This document shows, one piece after another, positions 9,762 through 21,295 of a DNA stretch of 64,000 nucleotides. Each line of letters starts with the position of its first letter. Within the stretch, counting starts at the first letter, position 1. Below the pieces are notes generated by a model. It was not told the origin of the DNA, did not search any database, and worked only from the letters and a program-made list of their open reading frames with translations. The stretch spans positions 31,776,755 through 31,840,754 of the forward strand of contig OX387193.1 of the NCBI GenBank assembly GCA_947561395.2. Reading direction: 5' to 3'. The stretch comes from Buxus sempervirens. Lineage: Eukaryota > Streptophyta > Magnoliopsida > Buxales > Buxaceae. The position numbers and the translations under genes were made by a program.

Positions 9762-9881
9762 GGGGGTGCAACACGAGGACTTCCCAGGAGGTCACCCATC
9801 CTAGTACTACTCTCGCCCAAGCACGCTTAACTTCGGAGTTCTGATGGGATCCGGTGCACTAGTGCTGGTATGATCGCACCC
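9762..9881 (-). rRNA. 5S ribosomal RNA, unit 26
   Basis: Consensus. Promoter P1, spacer Q. Confidence 0.97.
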
Positions 9882-10141
9882 TGTGAGGACTGCGCGCTTT
9901 TATTCCCATATACGCTTTCCCTGTCAAAGATCCTTTTTCCTATTTTTTTTTTTTTTTAACGGAAGGAGCACTGTAATTAATTCGCTTTTGTTGATCTAAA
10001 AGGAAACGAAATCTACTGACAGCGAGCGTTACTTGGGACCCACGCGATGCGAACGCTTCAGAACAGCAAAAAAATACGGCAAATGATTCGTTTATTAAAT
10101 TGTAATGCAAAGGTGTCGCTGCGTTTGGCAAAAGAGTGGAC

Positions 10142-10261
10142 GGGGGTGCAACACGAGGACTTCCCAGGAGGTCACCAATCCTAGTACTACTCTCGCCCAA
10201 GCACGCTTAACTTCGGAGTTCTGATGGGATCCGGTGCACTAGTGCTGGTATGATCGCACCC
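10142..10261 (-). rRNA. 5S ribosomal RNA, unit 27
   Basis: G85U. Promoter P1, spacer Q. Confidence 0.97.
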
Positions 10262-10520
10262 TGTGAGGACTGCGCGCTTTTATTCCCATATACGCTTTCC
10301 CTGTCAAAGATCCTTTTTCCTATTTTTTTTTTTTTTAACGGAAGGAGCACTGTAATTAATTCGCTTTTGTTGATCTAAAAGGAAACGAAATCTACTCACA
10401 GCTAGCGTTAGGTGGGACCCACGCGATGCGAACGCTTCAGAACAGCAAAAAAATACGGCAAATGATTCGTTTATTAAATTGTAATGCAAAGGTGTCGCTG
10501 CGTTTGGCAAAAGAGTGGAC

Positions 10521-10640
10521 GGGGGTGCAACACGAGGACTTCCCAGGAGGTCACCCATCCTAGTACTACTCTCGCCCAAGCACGCTTAACTTCGGAGTTC
10601 TGATGGGATCCGGTGCACTAGTGCTGGTATGATCGCACCC
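10521..10640 (-). rRNA. 5S ribosomal RNA, unit 28
   Basis: Consensus. Promoter P1, spacer L. Confidence 0.97.
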
Positions 10641-10900
10641 TGTGAGGACTGCGCGCTTTTATTCCCATATACGCTTTCCCTGTCAAAGATCCTTTTTCCT
10701 ATTTTTTTTTTTTTTTAACGGAAGGAGCACTGTAATTAATTCGCTTTTGTTGATCTAAAAGGAAACGAAATCTACTGACAGCGAGCGTTACTTGGGACCC
10801 ACGCGATGCGAACGCTTCAGAACAGCAAAAAAATACGGCAAATGATTCGTTTATTAAATTGTAATGCAAAGGTGTCACTGCGTTTGGCAAAAGAGTGGAC

Positions 10901-11020
10901 GGGGGTGCAACACGAGGACTTCCCAGGAGGTCACCCATCCTAGTACTACTCTCGCCCAAGCACGCTTAACTTCGGAGTTCTGATGGGATCCGGTGCACTA
11001 GTGCTGGTATGATCGCACCC
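10901..11020 (-). rRNA. 5S ribosomal RNA, unit 29
   Basis: Consensus. Promoter P1, spacer Q. Confidence 0.97.
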
Positions 11021-11279
11021 TGTGAGGACTGCGCGCTTTTATTCCCATATACGCTTTCCCTGTCAAAGATCCTTTTTCCTATTTTTTTTTTTTTTAACGG
11101 AAGGAGCACTGTAATTAATTCGCTTTTGTTGATCTAAAAGGAAACGAAATCTACTGACAGCGAGCGTTACTTGGGACCCACGCGATGCGAACGCTTCAGA
11201 ACAGCAAAAAAATACGGCAAATGATTCGTTTATTAAATTGTAATGCAAAGGTGTCGCTGCGTTTGGCAAAAGAGTGGAC

Positions 11280-11399
11280 GGGGGTGCAACACGAGGACTT
11301 CCCAGGAGGTCACCAATCCTAGTACTACTCTCGCCCAAGCACGCTTAACTTCGGAGTTCTGATGGGATCCGGTGCACTAGTGCTGGTATGATCGCACCC
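11280..11399 (-). rRNA. 5S ribosomal RNA, unit 30
   Basis: G85U. Promoter P1, spacer Q. Confidence 0.97.
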
Positions 11400-11659
11400 T
11401 GTGAGGACTGCGCGCTTTTATTCCCATATACGCTTTCCCTGTCAAAGATCCTTTTTCCTATTTTTTTTTTTTTTTAACGGAAGGAGCACTGTAATTAATT
11501 CGCTTTTGTTGATCTAAAAGGAAACGAAATCTACTGACAGCGAGCGTTACGTGGGACCCACGCGATGCGAACGCTTCAGAACAGCAAAAAAATACGGCAA
11601 ATGATTCGTTTATTAAATTGTAATGCAAAGGTGTCGCTGCGTTTGGCAAAAGAGTGGAC

Positions 11660-11779
11660 GGGGGTGCAACACGAGGACTTCCCAGGAGGTCACCCATCCT
11701 AGTACTACTCTCGCCCAAGCACGCTTAACTTCGGAGTTCTGATGGGATCCGGTGCACTAGTGCTGGTATGATCGCACCC
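11660..11779 (-). rRNA. 5S ribosomal RNA, unit 31
   Basis: Consensus. Promoter P2 with T-to-C at -5, shared only with unit 46. Spacer V. Confidence 0.97.
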
Positions 11780-12047
11780 TGTGGGGATTGCGCGCTTTTA
11801 TTCCCATATACGCCTTTCCTGTCAAAGATCCTTTTTCCTCTTTTTTTTTTTTTTTTTTTTTTTTACGGAAGGAGCACTGTAATGAATTCGCTTTTGTTGA
11901 TCTAAAAGGAAACGAAATCTACTGACAGCGAGCGTTACTTGGGACCCACGCGATGCGAACGCTTCAGAACAGCAAAAAAGTACGGCAAATGATTCGTTTA
12001 TTAAATTGTAATGCAAAGGTGTCGCTGCGTTTGGCAAAAGAGTGGAC

Positions 12048-12167
12048 GGGGGTGCAACACGAGGACTTCCCAGGAGGTCACCCATCCTAGTACTACTCTC
12101 GCCCAAGCACGCTTAACTTCGGAGTTCTGATGGGATCCGGTGCACTAGTGCTGGTATGATCGCACCC
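12048..12167 (-). rRNA. 5S ribosomal RNA, unit 32
   Basis: Consensus. Promoter P2, spacer Q. Confidence 0.97.
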
Positions 12168-12413
12168 TGTGAGGATTGCGCGCTTTTATTCCCATATACG
12201 CCTTTCCTGTCAAAGATACTTTTTCCTCTTTTTTTTTTTTTTTACGGAAGGAGCACTGTAATTAATTCGCTTTTGTTGATCTAAAAGGAAACGAAATCTA
12301 CTCACAGCTAGCGTTAGGTGGGACCCACGCGATGCGAACGCTTCAGAACAGCAAAAAAATACGGCAAATGATTCGTTTATTAAATTGTAATGCAAAGGAG
12401 TCGCTGCGTTAGG

Positions 12414-12418
12414 AAAAA
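12414..12418 (-). terminator. T5 terminator variant, representative (unit 33)
   Basis: The terminator reads CTCTTTTTCCTAAC, five T instead of four, because G-to-T and A-to-T changes follow the run. This form is found in 20 units, all of which carry C67U in the gene. Confidence 0.85.
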
Positions 12419-12426
12419 GAGTGGAC

Positions 12427-12546
12427 GGGGGTGCAACACGAGGACTTCCCAGGAGGTCACCCATCCTAGTACTACTCTCACCCAAGCACGCTTAACTTCG
12501 GAGTTCTGATGGGATCCGGTGCACTAGTGCTGGTATGATCGCACCC
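12427..12546 (-). rRNA. 5S ribosomal RNA, unit 33
   Basis: C67U (first base of the intermediate element) with T5 terminator. Promoter P2, spacer L. Confidence 0.97.
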
Positions 12547-12602
12547 TGTGAGGATTGCGCGCTTTTATTCCCATATACGCCTTTCCTGTCAAAGATCCTT
12601 TT

Positions 12603-12633
<31 letters not shown>

Positions 12634-12816
12634 ACGGAAGGAGCACTGTAATGAATTCGCTTTTGTTGATCTAAAAGGAAACGAAATCTACTGACAGCTA
12701 GCGTTAGGTGGGACCCACGCGATGCGAACGCTTCAGAACAGCAAAAAAATACGGCAAATGATTCATTTATTAAATTGTAATGCAAAGGTGTCGCTGCGTT
12801 TGGCAAAAGTGTGGAC

Positions 12817-12936
12817 GGGGGTGCAACACGAGGACTTCCCAGGAGGTCACCCATCCTAGTACTACTCTCGCCCAAGCACGCTTAACTTCGGAGTTCTGAT
12901 GGGATCTGGTGCACTAGTGCTGGTATGATCGCACCC
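12817..12936 (-). rRNA. 5S ribosomal RNA, unit 34
   Basis: G30A, which destroys the BamHI site. Promoter P2, spacer L. Confidence 0.97.
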
Positions 12937-13198
12937 TGTGAGGATTGCGCGCTTTTATTCCCATATACGCCTTTCCTGTCAAAGATCCTTTTTCCAATTT
13001 TTTTTTTTTTTTTTTACGGAAGGAGCACTGTAATTAATTCGCTTTTGTTGATCTAAAAGGAAACGAAATCTACTCACAGCTAGCGTTAGGTGGGACCCAC
13101 GCGATGCGAACGCTTCAGAACAGCAAAAAAATACGGCAAATGATTCGTTTATTAAATTGTAATGCAAAGGTGTCGCTGCGTTTGGCAAAAGAGTGGAC

Positions 13199-13318
13199 GG
13201 GGGTGCAACACGAGGACTTCCCAGGAGGTCACCCATCCTAGTACTACTCTCGCCCAAGCACGCTTAACTTCGGAGTTCTGATGGGATCCGGTGCACTAGT
13301 GCTGGTATGATCGCACCC
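13199..13318 (-). rRNA. 5S ribosomal RNA, unit 35
   Basis: Consensus. Promoter P2, spacer L. Confidence 0.97.
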
Positions 13319-13583
13319 TGTGAGGATTGCGCGCTTTTATTCCCATATACGCCTTTCCTGTCAAAGATCCTTTTTCCTATTTTTTTTTTTTTTTTTTTTT
13401 ACGGAAGGAGCACTGTAATTAATTCGCTTTTGTTGATCTAAAAGGAAACGAAATCTACTCACAGCGAGCGTTAGGTGGGACCCACGCGATTCGAACGCTT
13501 CAGAACAGCAAAAAAATACGGCAAATGATTCGTTTATTAAATTGTAATGCAAAGGTGTCGCTGAGTTTGGCAAAAGAGTGGAC

Positions 13584-13703
13584 GGGGGTGCAACACGAGG
13601 ACTTCCCAGGAGGTCACCCATCCTAGTACTACTCTCGCCCAAGCACGCTTAACTTCGGAGTTCTGATGGGATCCGGTGCACTAGTGCTGGTATGATCGCA
13701 CCC
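13584..13703 (-). rRNA. 5S ribosomal RNA, unit 36
   Basis: Consensus. Promoter P2, spacer L. Confidence 0.97.
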
Positions 13704-13762
13704 TGTGAGGATTGCGCGCTTTTATTCCCATATACGCCTTTCCTGTCAAAGATCCTTTTTCA

Positions 13763-13806
<44 letters not shown>

Positions 13807-13987
13807 GGAAGGAGCACTGTAATGAATTCGCTTTTGTTGATCTAAAAGGAAACGAAATCTACTGACAGCGAGCGTTACTTGGGACCCACGCGATGCGAAC
13901 GCTTCAGAACAGCAAAAAAATACGGCAAATGATTCGTTTATTAAATTGTAATGCAAAGGTGTCGCTGCGTTTGGCAAAAGAGTGGAC

Positions 13988-14107
13988 GGGGGTGCAACAC
14001 GAGGACTTCCCAGGAGGTCACCCATCCTAGTACTACTCTCGCCCAAGCACGCTTAACTTCGGAATTCTGATGGGATCCGGTGCACTAGTGCTGGTATGAT
14101 CGCACCC
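13988..14107 (-). rRNA. 5S ribosomal RNA, unit 37
   Basis: C44U, which creates an EcoRI site in the gene. Promoter P2, spacer Q with a 40-T tract. Confidence 0.97.
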
Positions 14108-14375
14108 TGTGAGGATTGCGCGCTTTTATTCCCATATACGCCTTTCCTGTCAAAGATCCTTTTTCCAATTTTTTTTTTTTTTTTTTTTTTTTACGGAAGG
14201 AGCACTGTAATTAATTCGCTTTTGTTGATCTAAAAGGAAACGAAATCTACTGACAGCGAGCGTTACGTGGGACCCACGCGATGCGAACGCTTCAGAACAG
14301 CAAAAAAATACGGCAAATGATTCGTTTATTAAATTGTAATGCAAAGGTGTCGCTGCGTTTGGCAAAAGAGTGGAC

Positions 14376-14495
14376 GGGGGTGCAACACGAGGACTTCCCA
14401 GGAGGTCACCCATCCTAGTACTACTCTCGCCCAAGCACGCTTAACTTCGGAGTTCTTATGGGATCCGGTGCACTAGTGCTGGTATGATCGCACCC
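14376..14495 (-). rRNA. 5S ribosomal RNA, unit 38
   Basis: C39A. Promoter P2, spacer V. Confidence 0.97.
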
Positions 14496-14756
14496 TGTGA
14501 GGATTGCGCGCTTTTATTCCCATATACGCCTTTCCTGTCAAAGATCCTTTTTCCTCTATTTTTTTTTTTTTTTACGGAAGGAGCACTGTAATGAATTCGC
14601 TTTTGTTGATCTAAAAGGAAACGAAATCTACTGACAGCGAGCGTTACTTGGGACCCACGCGATGCGAACGCTTCAGAACAGCAAAAAAATACGGCAAATG
14701 ATTCGTTTATTAAATTGTAATGCAAAGGTGTCGCTGCGTTTGGCAAAAGAGTGGAC

Positions 14757-14876
14757 GGGGGTGCAACACGAGGACTTCCCAGGAGGTCACCCATCCTAGT
14801 ACTACTCTCGCCCAAGCACGCTTAACTTCGGAGTTCTGATGGGATCCGGTGCACTAGTGCTGGTATGATCGCACCC
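14757..14876 (-). rRNA. 5S ribosomal RNA, unit 39
   Basis: Consensus. Promoter P1, spacer Q. It is the junction unit between the two 14-unit copies and differs from its positional partner, unit 54, in promoter type. Confidence 0.97.
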
Positions 14877-15135
14877 TGTGAGGACTGCGCGCTTTTATTC
14901 CCATATACGCTTTCCCTGTCAAAGATCCTTTTTCCTATTTTTTTTTTTTTTAACGGAAGGAGCACTGTAATTAATTCGCTTTTGTTGATCTAAAAGGAAA
15001 CGAAATCTACTCACAGCTAGCGTTAGGTGGGACCCACGCGATGCGAACGCTTCAGAACAGCAAAAAAATACGGCAAATGATTCGTTTATTAAATTGTAAT
15101 GCAAAGGTGTCGCTGCGTTTGGCAAAAGAGTGGAC

Positions 15136-15255
15136 GGGGGTGCAACACGAGGACTTCCCAGGAGGTCACCCATCCTAGTACTACTCTCGCCCAAGCACGC
15201 TTAACTTCGGAGTTCTGATGGGATCCGGTGCACTAGTGCTGGTATGATCGCACCC
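15136..15255 (-). rRNA. 5S ribosomal RNA, unit 40
   Basis: Consensus. Promoter P1, spacer L. Confidence 0.97.
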
Positions 15256-15515
15256 TGTGAGGACTGCGCGCTTTTATTCCCATATACGCTTTCCCTGTCA
15301 AAGATCCTTTTTCCTATTTTTTTTTTTTTTTAACGGAAGGAGCACTGTAATTAATTCGCTTTTTTTGATCTAAAAGGAAACGAAATCTACTGACAGCGAG
15401 CGTTACTTGGGACCCACGCGATGCGAACGCTTCAGAACAGCAAAAAAATACGGCAAATGATTCGTTTATTAAATTGTAATGCAAAGGTGTCACTGCGTTT
15501 GGCAAAAGAGTGGAC

Positions 15516-15635
15516 GGGGGTGCAACACGAGGACTTCCCAGGAGGTCACCCATCCTAGTACTACTCTCGCCCAAGCACGCTTAACTTCGGAGTTCTGATG
15601 GGATCCGGTGCACTAGTGCTGGTATGATCGCACCC
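15516..15635 (-). rRNA. 5S ribosomal RNA, unit 41
   Basis: Consensus. Promoter P1, spacer Q. Confidence 0.97.
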
Positions 15636-15894
15636 TGTGAGGACTGCGCGCTTTTATTCCCATATACGCTTTCCCTGTCAAAGATCCTTTTTCCTATTTT
15701 TTTTTTTTTTAACGGAAGGAGCACTGTAATTAATTCGCTTTTGTTGATCTAAAAGGAAACGAAATCTACTGACAGCGAGCGTTACTTGGGACCCACGCGA
15801 TGCGAACGCTTCAGAACAGCAAAAAAATACGGCAAATGATTCGTTTATTAAATTGTAATGCAAAGGTGTCGCTGCGTTTGGCAAAAGAGTGGAC

Positions 15895-16014
15895 GGGGGT
15901 GCAACACGAGGACTTCCCAGGAGGTCACCAATCCTAGTACTACTCTCGCCCAAGCACGCTTAACTTCGGAGTTCTGATGGGATCCGGTGCACTAGTGCTG
16001 GTATGATCGCACCC
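15895..16014 (-). rRNA. 5S ribosomal RNA, unit 42
   Basis: G85U. Promoter P1, spacer Q. Confidence 0.97.
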
Positions 16015-16272
16015 TGTGAGGACTGCGCGCTTTTATTCCCATATACGCTTTCCCTGTCAAAGATCCTTTTTCCTATTTTTTTTTTTTTAACGGAAGGAGC
16101 ACTGTAATTAATTCGCTTTTGTTGATCTAAAAGGAAACGAAATCTACTCACAGCTAGCGTTAGGTGGGACCCACGCGATGCGAACGCTTCAGAACAGCAA
16201 AAAAATACGGCAAATGATTCGTTTATTAAATTGTAATGCAAAGGTGTCGCTGCGTTTGGCAAAAGAGTGGAC

Positions 16273-16392
16273 GGGGGTGCAACACGAGGACTTCCCAGGA
16301 GGTCACCCATCCTAGTACTACTCTCGCCCAAGCACGCTTAACTTCGGAGTTCTGATGGGATCCGGTGCACTAGTGCTGGTATGATCGCACCC
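16273..16392 (-). rRNA. 5S ribosomal RNA, unit 43
   Basis: Consensus. Promoter P1, with a private A for T near 16441 in the AAAGATCC motif. Spacer L. Confidence 0.97.
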
Positions 16393-16652
16393 TGTGAGGA
16401 CTGCGCGCTTTTATTCCCATATACGCTTTCCCTGTCAAAGAACCTTTTTCCTATTTTTTTTTTTTTTTAACGGAAGGAGCACTGTAATTAATTCGCTTTT
16501 GTTGATCTAAAAGGAAACGAAATCTACTGACAGCGAGCGTTACTTGGGACCCACGCGATGCGAACGCTTCAGAACAGCAAAAAAATACGGCAAATGATTC
16601 GTTTATTAAATTGTAATGCAAAGGTGTCACTGCGTTTGGCAAAAGAGTGGAC

Positions 16653-16772
16653 GGGGGTGCAACACGAGGACTTCCCAGGAGGTCACCCATCCTAGTACTA
16701 CTCTCGCCCAAGCACGCTTAACTTCGGAGTTCTGATGGGATCCGGTGCACTAGTGCTGGTATGATCGCACCC
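16653..16772 (-). rRNA. 5S ribosomal RNA, unit 44
   Basis: Consensus. Promoter P1, spacer Q. Confidence 0.97.
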
Positions 16773-17031
16773 TGTGAGGACTGCGCGCTTTTATTCCCAT
16801 ATACGCTTTCCCTGTCAAAGATCCTTTTTCCTATTTTTTTTTTTTTTAACGGAAGGAGCACTGTAATTAATTCGCTTTTGTTGATCTAAAAGGAAACGAA
16901 ATCTACTGACAGCGAGCGTTACTTGGGACCCACGCGATGCGAACGCTTCAGAACAGCAAAAAAATACGGCAAATGATTCGTTTATTAAATTGTAATGCAA
17001 AGGTGTCGCTGCGTTTGGCAAAAGAGTGGAC

Positions 17032-17151
17032 GGGGGTGCAACACGAGGACTTCCCAGGAGGTCACCAATCCTAGTACTACTCTCGCCCAAGCACGCTTAA
17101 CTTCGGAGTTCTGATGGGATCCGGTGCACTAGTGCTGGTATGATCGCACCC
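17032..17151 (-). rRNA. 5S ribosomal RNA, unit 45
   Basis: G85U. Promoter P1, spacer Q. It is the last unit of the P1-rich left part. Confidence 0.97.
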
Positions 17152-17411
17152 TGTGAGGACTGCGCGCTTTTATTCCCATATACGCTTTCCCTGTCAAAGA
17201 TCCTTTTTCCTATTTTTTTTTTTTTTTAACGGAAGGAGCACTGTAATTAATTCGCTTTTGTTGATCTAAAAGGAAACGAAATCTACTGACAGCGAGCGTT
17301 ACGTGGGACCCACGCGATGCGAACGCTTCAGAACAGCAAAAAAATACGGCAAATGATTCGTTTATTAAATTGTAATGCAAAGGTGTCGCTGCGTTTGGCA
17401 AAAGAGTGGAC

Positions 17412-17531
17412 GGGGGTGCAACACGAGGACTTCCCAGGAGGTCACCCATCCTAGTACTACTCTCGCCCAAGCACGCTTAACTTCGGAGTTCTGATGGGAT
17501 CCGGTGCACTAGTGCTGGTATGATCGCACCC
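17412..17531 (-). rRNA. 5S ribosomal RNA, unit 46
   Basis: Consensus. Promoter P2 with T-to-C at -5, as in unit 31. Spacer V. Confidence 0.97.
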
Positions 17532-17798
17532 TGTGGGGATTGCGCGCTTTTATTCCCATATACGCCTTTCCTGTCAAAGATCCTTTTTCCTCTTTTTTTT
17601 TTTTTTTTTTTTTTTACGGAAGGAGCACTGTAATGAATTCGCTTTTGTTGATCTAAAAGGAAACGAAATCTACTGACAGCGAGCGTTACTTGGGACCCAC
17701 GCGATGCGAACGCTTCAGAACAGCAAAAAAGTACGGCAAATGATTCGTTTATTAAATTGTAATGCAAAGGTGTCGCTGCGTTTGGCAAAAGAGTGGAC

Positions 17799-17918
17799 GG
17801 GGGTGCAACACGAGGACTTCCCAGGAGGTCACCCATCCTAGTACTACTCTCGCCCAAGCACGCTTAACTTCGGAGTTCTGATGGGATCCGGTGCACTAGT
17901 GCTGGTATGATCGCACCC
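17799..17918 (-). rRNA. 5S ribosomal RNA, unit 47
   Basis: Consensus. Promoter P2, spacer Q. Confidence 0.97.
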
Positions 17919-18177
17919 TGTGAGGATTGCGCGCTTTTATTCCCATATACGCCTTTCCTGTCAAAGATACTTTTTCCTCTTTTTTTTTTTTTTTACGGAA
18001 GGAGCACTGTAATTAATTCGCTTTTGTTGATCTAAAAGGAAACGAAATCTACTCACAGCTAGCGTTAGGTGGGACCCACGCGATGCGAACGCTTCAGAAC
18101 AGCAAAAAAATACGGCAAATGATTCGTTTATTAAATTGTAATGCAAAGGAGTCGCTGCGTTAGGAAAAAGAGTGGAC

Positions 18178-18297
18178 GGGGGTGCAACACGAGGACTTCC
18201 CAGGAGGTCACCCATCCTAGTACTACTCTCACCCAAGCACGCTTAACTTCGGAGTTCTGATGGGATCCGGTGCACTAGTGCTGGTATGATCGCACCC
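18178..18297 (-). rRNA. 5S ribosomal RNA, unit 48
   Basis: C67U with T5 terminator. Promoter P2, spacer L. Confidence 0.97.
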
Positions 18298-18566
18298 TGT
18301 GAGGATTGCGCGCTTTTATTCCCATATACGCCTTTCCTGTCAAAGATCCTTTTTCCTCTTTTTTTTTTTTTTTTTTTTTTTTTACGGAAGGAGCACTGTA
18401 ATGAATTCGCTTTTGTTGATCTAAAAGGAAACGAAATCTACTGACAGCTAGCGTTAGGTGGGACCCACGCGATGCGAACGCTTCAGAACAGCAAAAAAAT
18501 ACGGCAAATGATTCATTTATTAAATTGTAATGCAAAGGTGTCGCTGCGTTTGGCAAAAGTGTGGAC

Positions 18567-18686
18567 GGGGGTGCAACACGAGGACTTCCCAGGAGGTCAC
18601 CCATCCTAGTACTACTCTCGCCCAAGCACGCTTAACTTCGGAGTTCTGATGGGATCTGGTGCACTAGTGCTGGTATGATCGCACCC
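18567..18686 (-). rRNA. 5S ribosomal RNA, unit 49
   Basis: G30A. Promoter P2, spacer L. Confidence 0.97.
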
Positions 18687-18948
18687 TGTGAGGATTGCGC
18701 GCTTTTATTCCCATATACGCCTTTCCTGTCAAAGATCCTTTTTCCAATTTTTTTTTTTTTTTTTTACGGAAGGAGCACTGTAATTAATTCGCTTTTGTTG
18801 ATCTAAAAGGAAACGAAATCTACTCACAGCTAGCGTTAGGTGGGACCCACGCGATGCGAACGCTTCAGAACAGCAAAAAAATACGGCAAATGATTCGTTT
18901 ATTAAATTGTAATGCAAAGGTGTCGCTGCGTTTGGCAAAAGAGTGGAC

Positions 18949-19068
18949 GGGGGTGCAACACGAGGACTTCCCAGGAGGTCACCCATCCTAGTACTACTCT
19001 CGCCCAAGCACGCTTAACTTCGGAGTTCTGATGGGATCCGGTGCACTAGTGCTGGTATGATCGCACCC
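18949..19068 (-). rRNA. 5S ribosomal RNA, unit 50
   Basis: Consensus. Promoter P2, spacer L. Confidence 0.97.
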
Positions 19069-19332
19069 TGTGAGGATTGCGCGCTTTTATTCCCATATAC
19101 GCCTTTCCTGTCAAAGATCCTTTTTCCTATTTTTTTTTTTTTTTTTTTTACGGAAGGAGCACTGTAATTAATTCGCTTTTGTTGATCTAAAAGGAAACGA
19201 AATCTACTCACAGCGAGCGTTAGGTGGGACCCACGCGATGCGAACGCTTCAGAACAGCAAAAAAATACGGCAAATGATTCGTTTATTAAATTGTAATGCA
19301 AAGGTGTCGCTGAGTTTGGCAAAAGAGTGGAC

Positions 19333-19452
19333 GGGGGTGCAACACGAGGACTTCCCAGGAGGTCACCCATCCTAGTACTACTCTCGCCCAAGCACGCTTA
19401 ACTTCGGAGTTCTGATGGGATCCGGTGCACTAGTGCTGGTATGATCGCACCC
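19333..19452 (-). rRNA. 5S ribosomal RNA, unit 51
   Basis: Consensus. Promoter P2, spacer L. Confidence 0.97.
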
Positions 19453-19511
19453 TGTGAGGATTGCGCGCTTTTATTCCCATATACGCCTTTCCTGTCAAAG
19501 ATCCTTTTTCA

Positions 19512-19556
<45 letters not shown>

Positions 19557-19736
19557 GAAGGAGCACTGTAATGAATTCGCTTTTGTTGATCTAAAAGGAA
19601 ACGAAATCTACTGACAGCGAGCGTTACTTGGGACCCACGCGATGCGAACGCTTCAGAACAGCAAAAAAATACGGCAAATGATTCGTTTATTAAATTGTAA
19701 TGCAAAGGTGTCGCTGCGTTTGGCAAAAGAGTGGAC

Positions 19737-19856
19737 GGGGGTGCAACACGAGGACTTCCCAGGAGGTCACCCATCCTAGTACTACTCTCGCCCAAGCACG
19801 CTTAACTTCGGAATTCTGATGGGATCCGGTGCACTAGTGCTGGTATGATCGCACCC
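19737..19856 (-). rRNA. 5S ribosomal RNA, unit 52
   Basis: C44U. Promoter P2, spacer Q. Confidence 0.97.
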
Positions 19857-20122
19857 TGTGAGGATTGCGCGCTTTTATTCCCATATACGCCTTTCCTGTC
19901 AAAGATCCTTTTTCCAATTTTTTTTTTTTTTTTTTTTTTACGGAAGGAGCACTGTAATTAATTCGCTTTTGTTGATCTAAAAGGAAACGAAATCTACTGA
20001 CAGCGAGCGTTACGTGGGACCCACGCGATGCGAACGCTTCAGAACAGCAAAAAAATACGGCAAATGATTCGTTTATTAAATTGTAATGCAAAGGTGTCGC
20101 TGCGTTTGGCAAAAGAGTGGAC

Positions 20123-20242
20123 GGGGGTGCAACACGAGGACTTCCCAGGAGGTCACCCATCCTAGTACTACTCTCGCCCAAGCACGCTTAACTTCGGAGT
20201 TCTTATGGGATCCGGTGCACTAGTGCTGGTATGATCGCACCC
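20123..20242 (-). rRNA. 5S ribosomal RNA, unit 53
   Basis: C39A. Promoter P2, spacer V. Confidence 0.97.
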
Positions 20243-20504
20243 TGTGAGGATTGCGCGCTTTTATTCCCATATACGCCTTTCCTGTCAAAGATCCTTTTTC
20301 CTCTATTTTTTTTTTTTTTTTACGGAAGGAGCACTGTAATGAATTCGCTTTTGTTGATCTAAAAGGAAACGAAATCTACTGACAGCGAGCGTTACTTGGG
20401 ACCCACGCGATGCGAACGCTTCAGAACAGCAAAAAAATACGGCAAATGATTCGTTTATTAAATTGTAATGCAAAGGTGTCGCTGAGTTTGGCAAAAGAGT
20501 GGAC

Positions 20505-20624
20505 GGGGGTGCAACACGAGGACTTCCCAGGAGGTCACCCATCCTAGTACTACTCTCGCCCAAGCACGCTTAACTTCGGAGTTCTGATGGGATCCGGTGC
20601 ACTAGTGCTGGTATGATCGCACCC
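20505..20624 (-). rRNA. 5S ribosomal RNA, unit 54
   Basis: Consensus. Promoter P2, spacer Q with A for C in the CTGCGTTTGG motif, shared with units 36, 51, 65, 70, 87, 93 and 99. Confidence 0.97.
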
Positions 20625-20683
20625 TGTGAGGATTGCGCGCTTTTATTCCCATATACGCCTTTCCTGTCAAAGATCCTTTTTCA

Positions 20684-20732
<49 letters not shown>

Positions 20733-20913
20733 GGAAGGAGCACTGTAATGAATTCGCTTTTGTTGATCTAAAAGGAAACGAAATCTACTGACAGCGAGCG
20801 TTACTTGGGACCCACGCGATGCGAACGCTTCAGAACAGCAAAAAAATACGGCAAATGATTCGTTTATTAAATTGTAATGCAAAGGTGTCGCTGCGTTTGG
20901 CAAAAGAGTGGAC

Positions 20914-21033
20914 GGGGGTGCAACACGAGGACTTCCCAGGAGGTCACCCATCCTAGTACTACTCTCGCCCAAGCACGCTTAACTTCGGAGTTCTGATGGG
21001 ATCCGGTGCACTAGTGCTGGTATGATCGCACCC
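20914..21033 (-). rRNA. 5S ribosomal RNA, unit 55
   Basis: Consensus. Promoter P2, spacer Q with a long poly(T). Confidence 0.97.
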
Positions 21034-21295
21034 TGTGAGGATTGCGCGCTTTTATTCCCATATACGCCTTTCCTGTCAAAGATACTTTTTCCTCTTTTTT
21101 TTTTTTTTTTTTACGGAAGGAGCACTGTAATTAATTCGCTTTTGTTGATCTAAAAGGAAACGAAATCTACTCACAGCTAGCGTTAGGTGGGACCCACGCG
21201 ATGCGAACGCTTCAGAACAGCAAAAAAATACGGCAAATGATTCGTTTATTAAATTGTAATGCAAAGGTGTCGCTGCGTTAGGAAAAAGAGTGGAC

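Larger units (their letters stand above)
7586..11399 (-). repeat. 10-unit block, copy 2 (units 21-30)
   Basis: Second copy of the units 9-18 block, 3814 bp against 3834 bp. The length difference is in the poly(T) tract of unit 24, which is interrupted by CC near 8806. Confidence 0.85.
9123..14495 (-). repeat. 15-unit-period block, copy 1 (units 25-38)
   Basis: Fourteen units whose markers recur in units 40-53 (14877-20242). Shared markers in order: G85U, G85U, a T-to-C change at -5, C67U with T5 terminator, G30A, C44U, C39A. Gene offsets drift only from 5754 to 5747 bp, which small poly(T) changes explain. Unit 39 stands between the copies. Confidence 0.9.
14877..20242 (-). repeat. 15-unit-period block, copy 2 (units 40-53)
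   Basis: Second copy of units 25-38, 5366 bp against 5373 bp, with the same gene, promoter and spacer markers in order. One spacer difference seen is in the Q spacer of unit 41/26 family copies, where the rest of the markers still agree. Confidence 0.9.
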
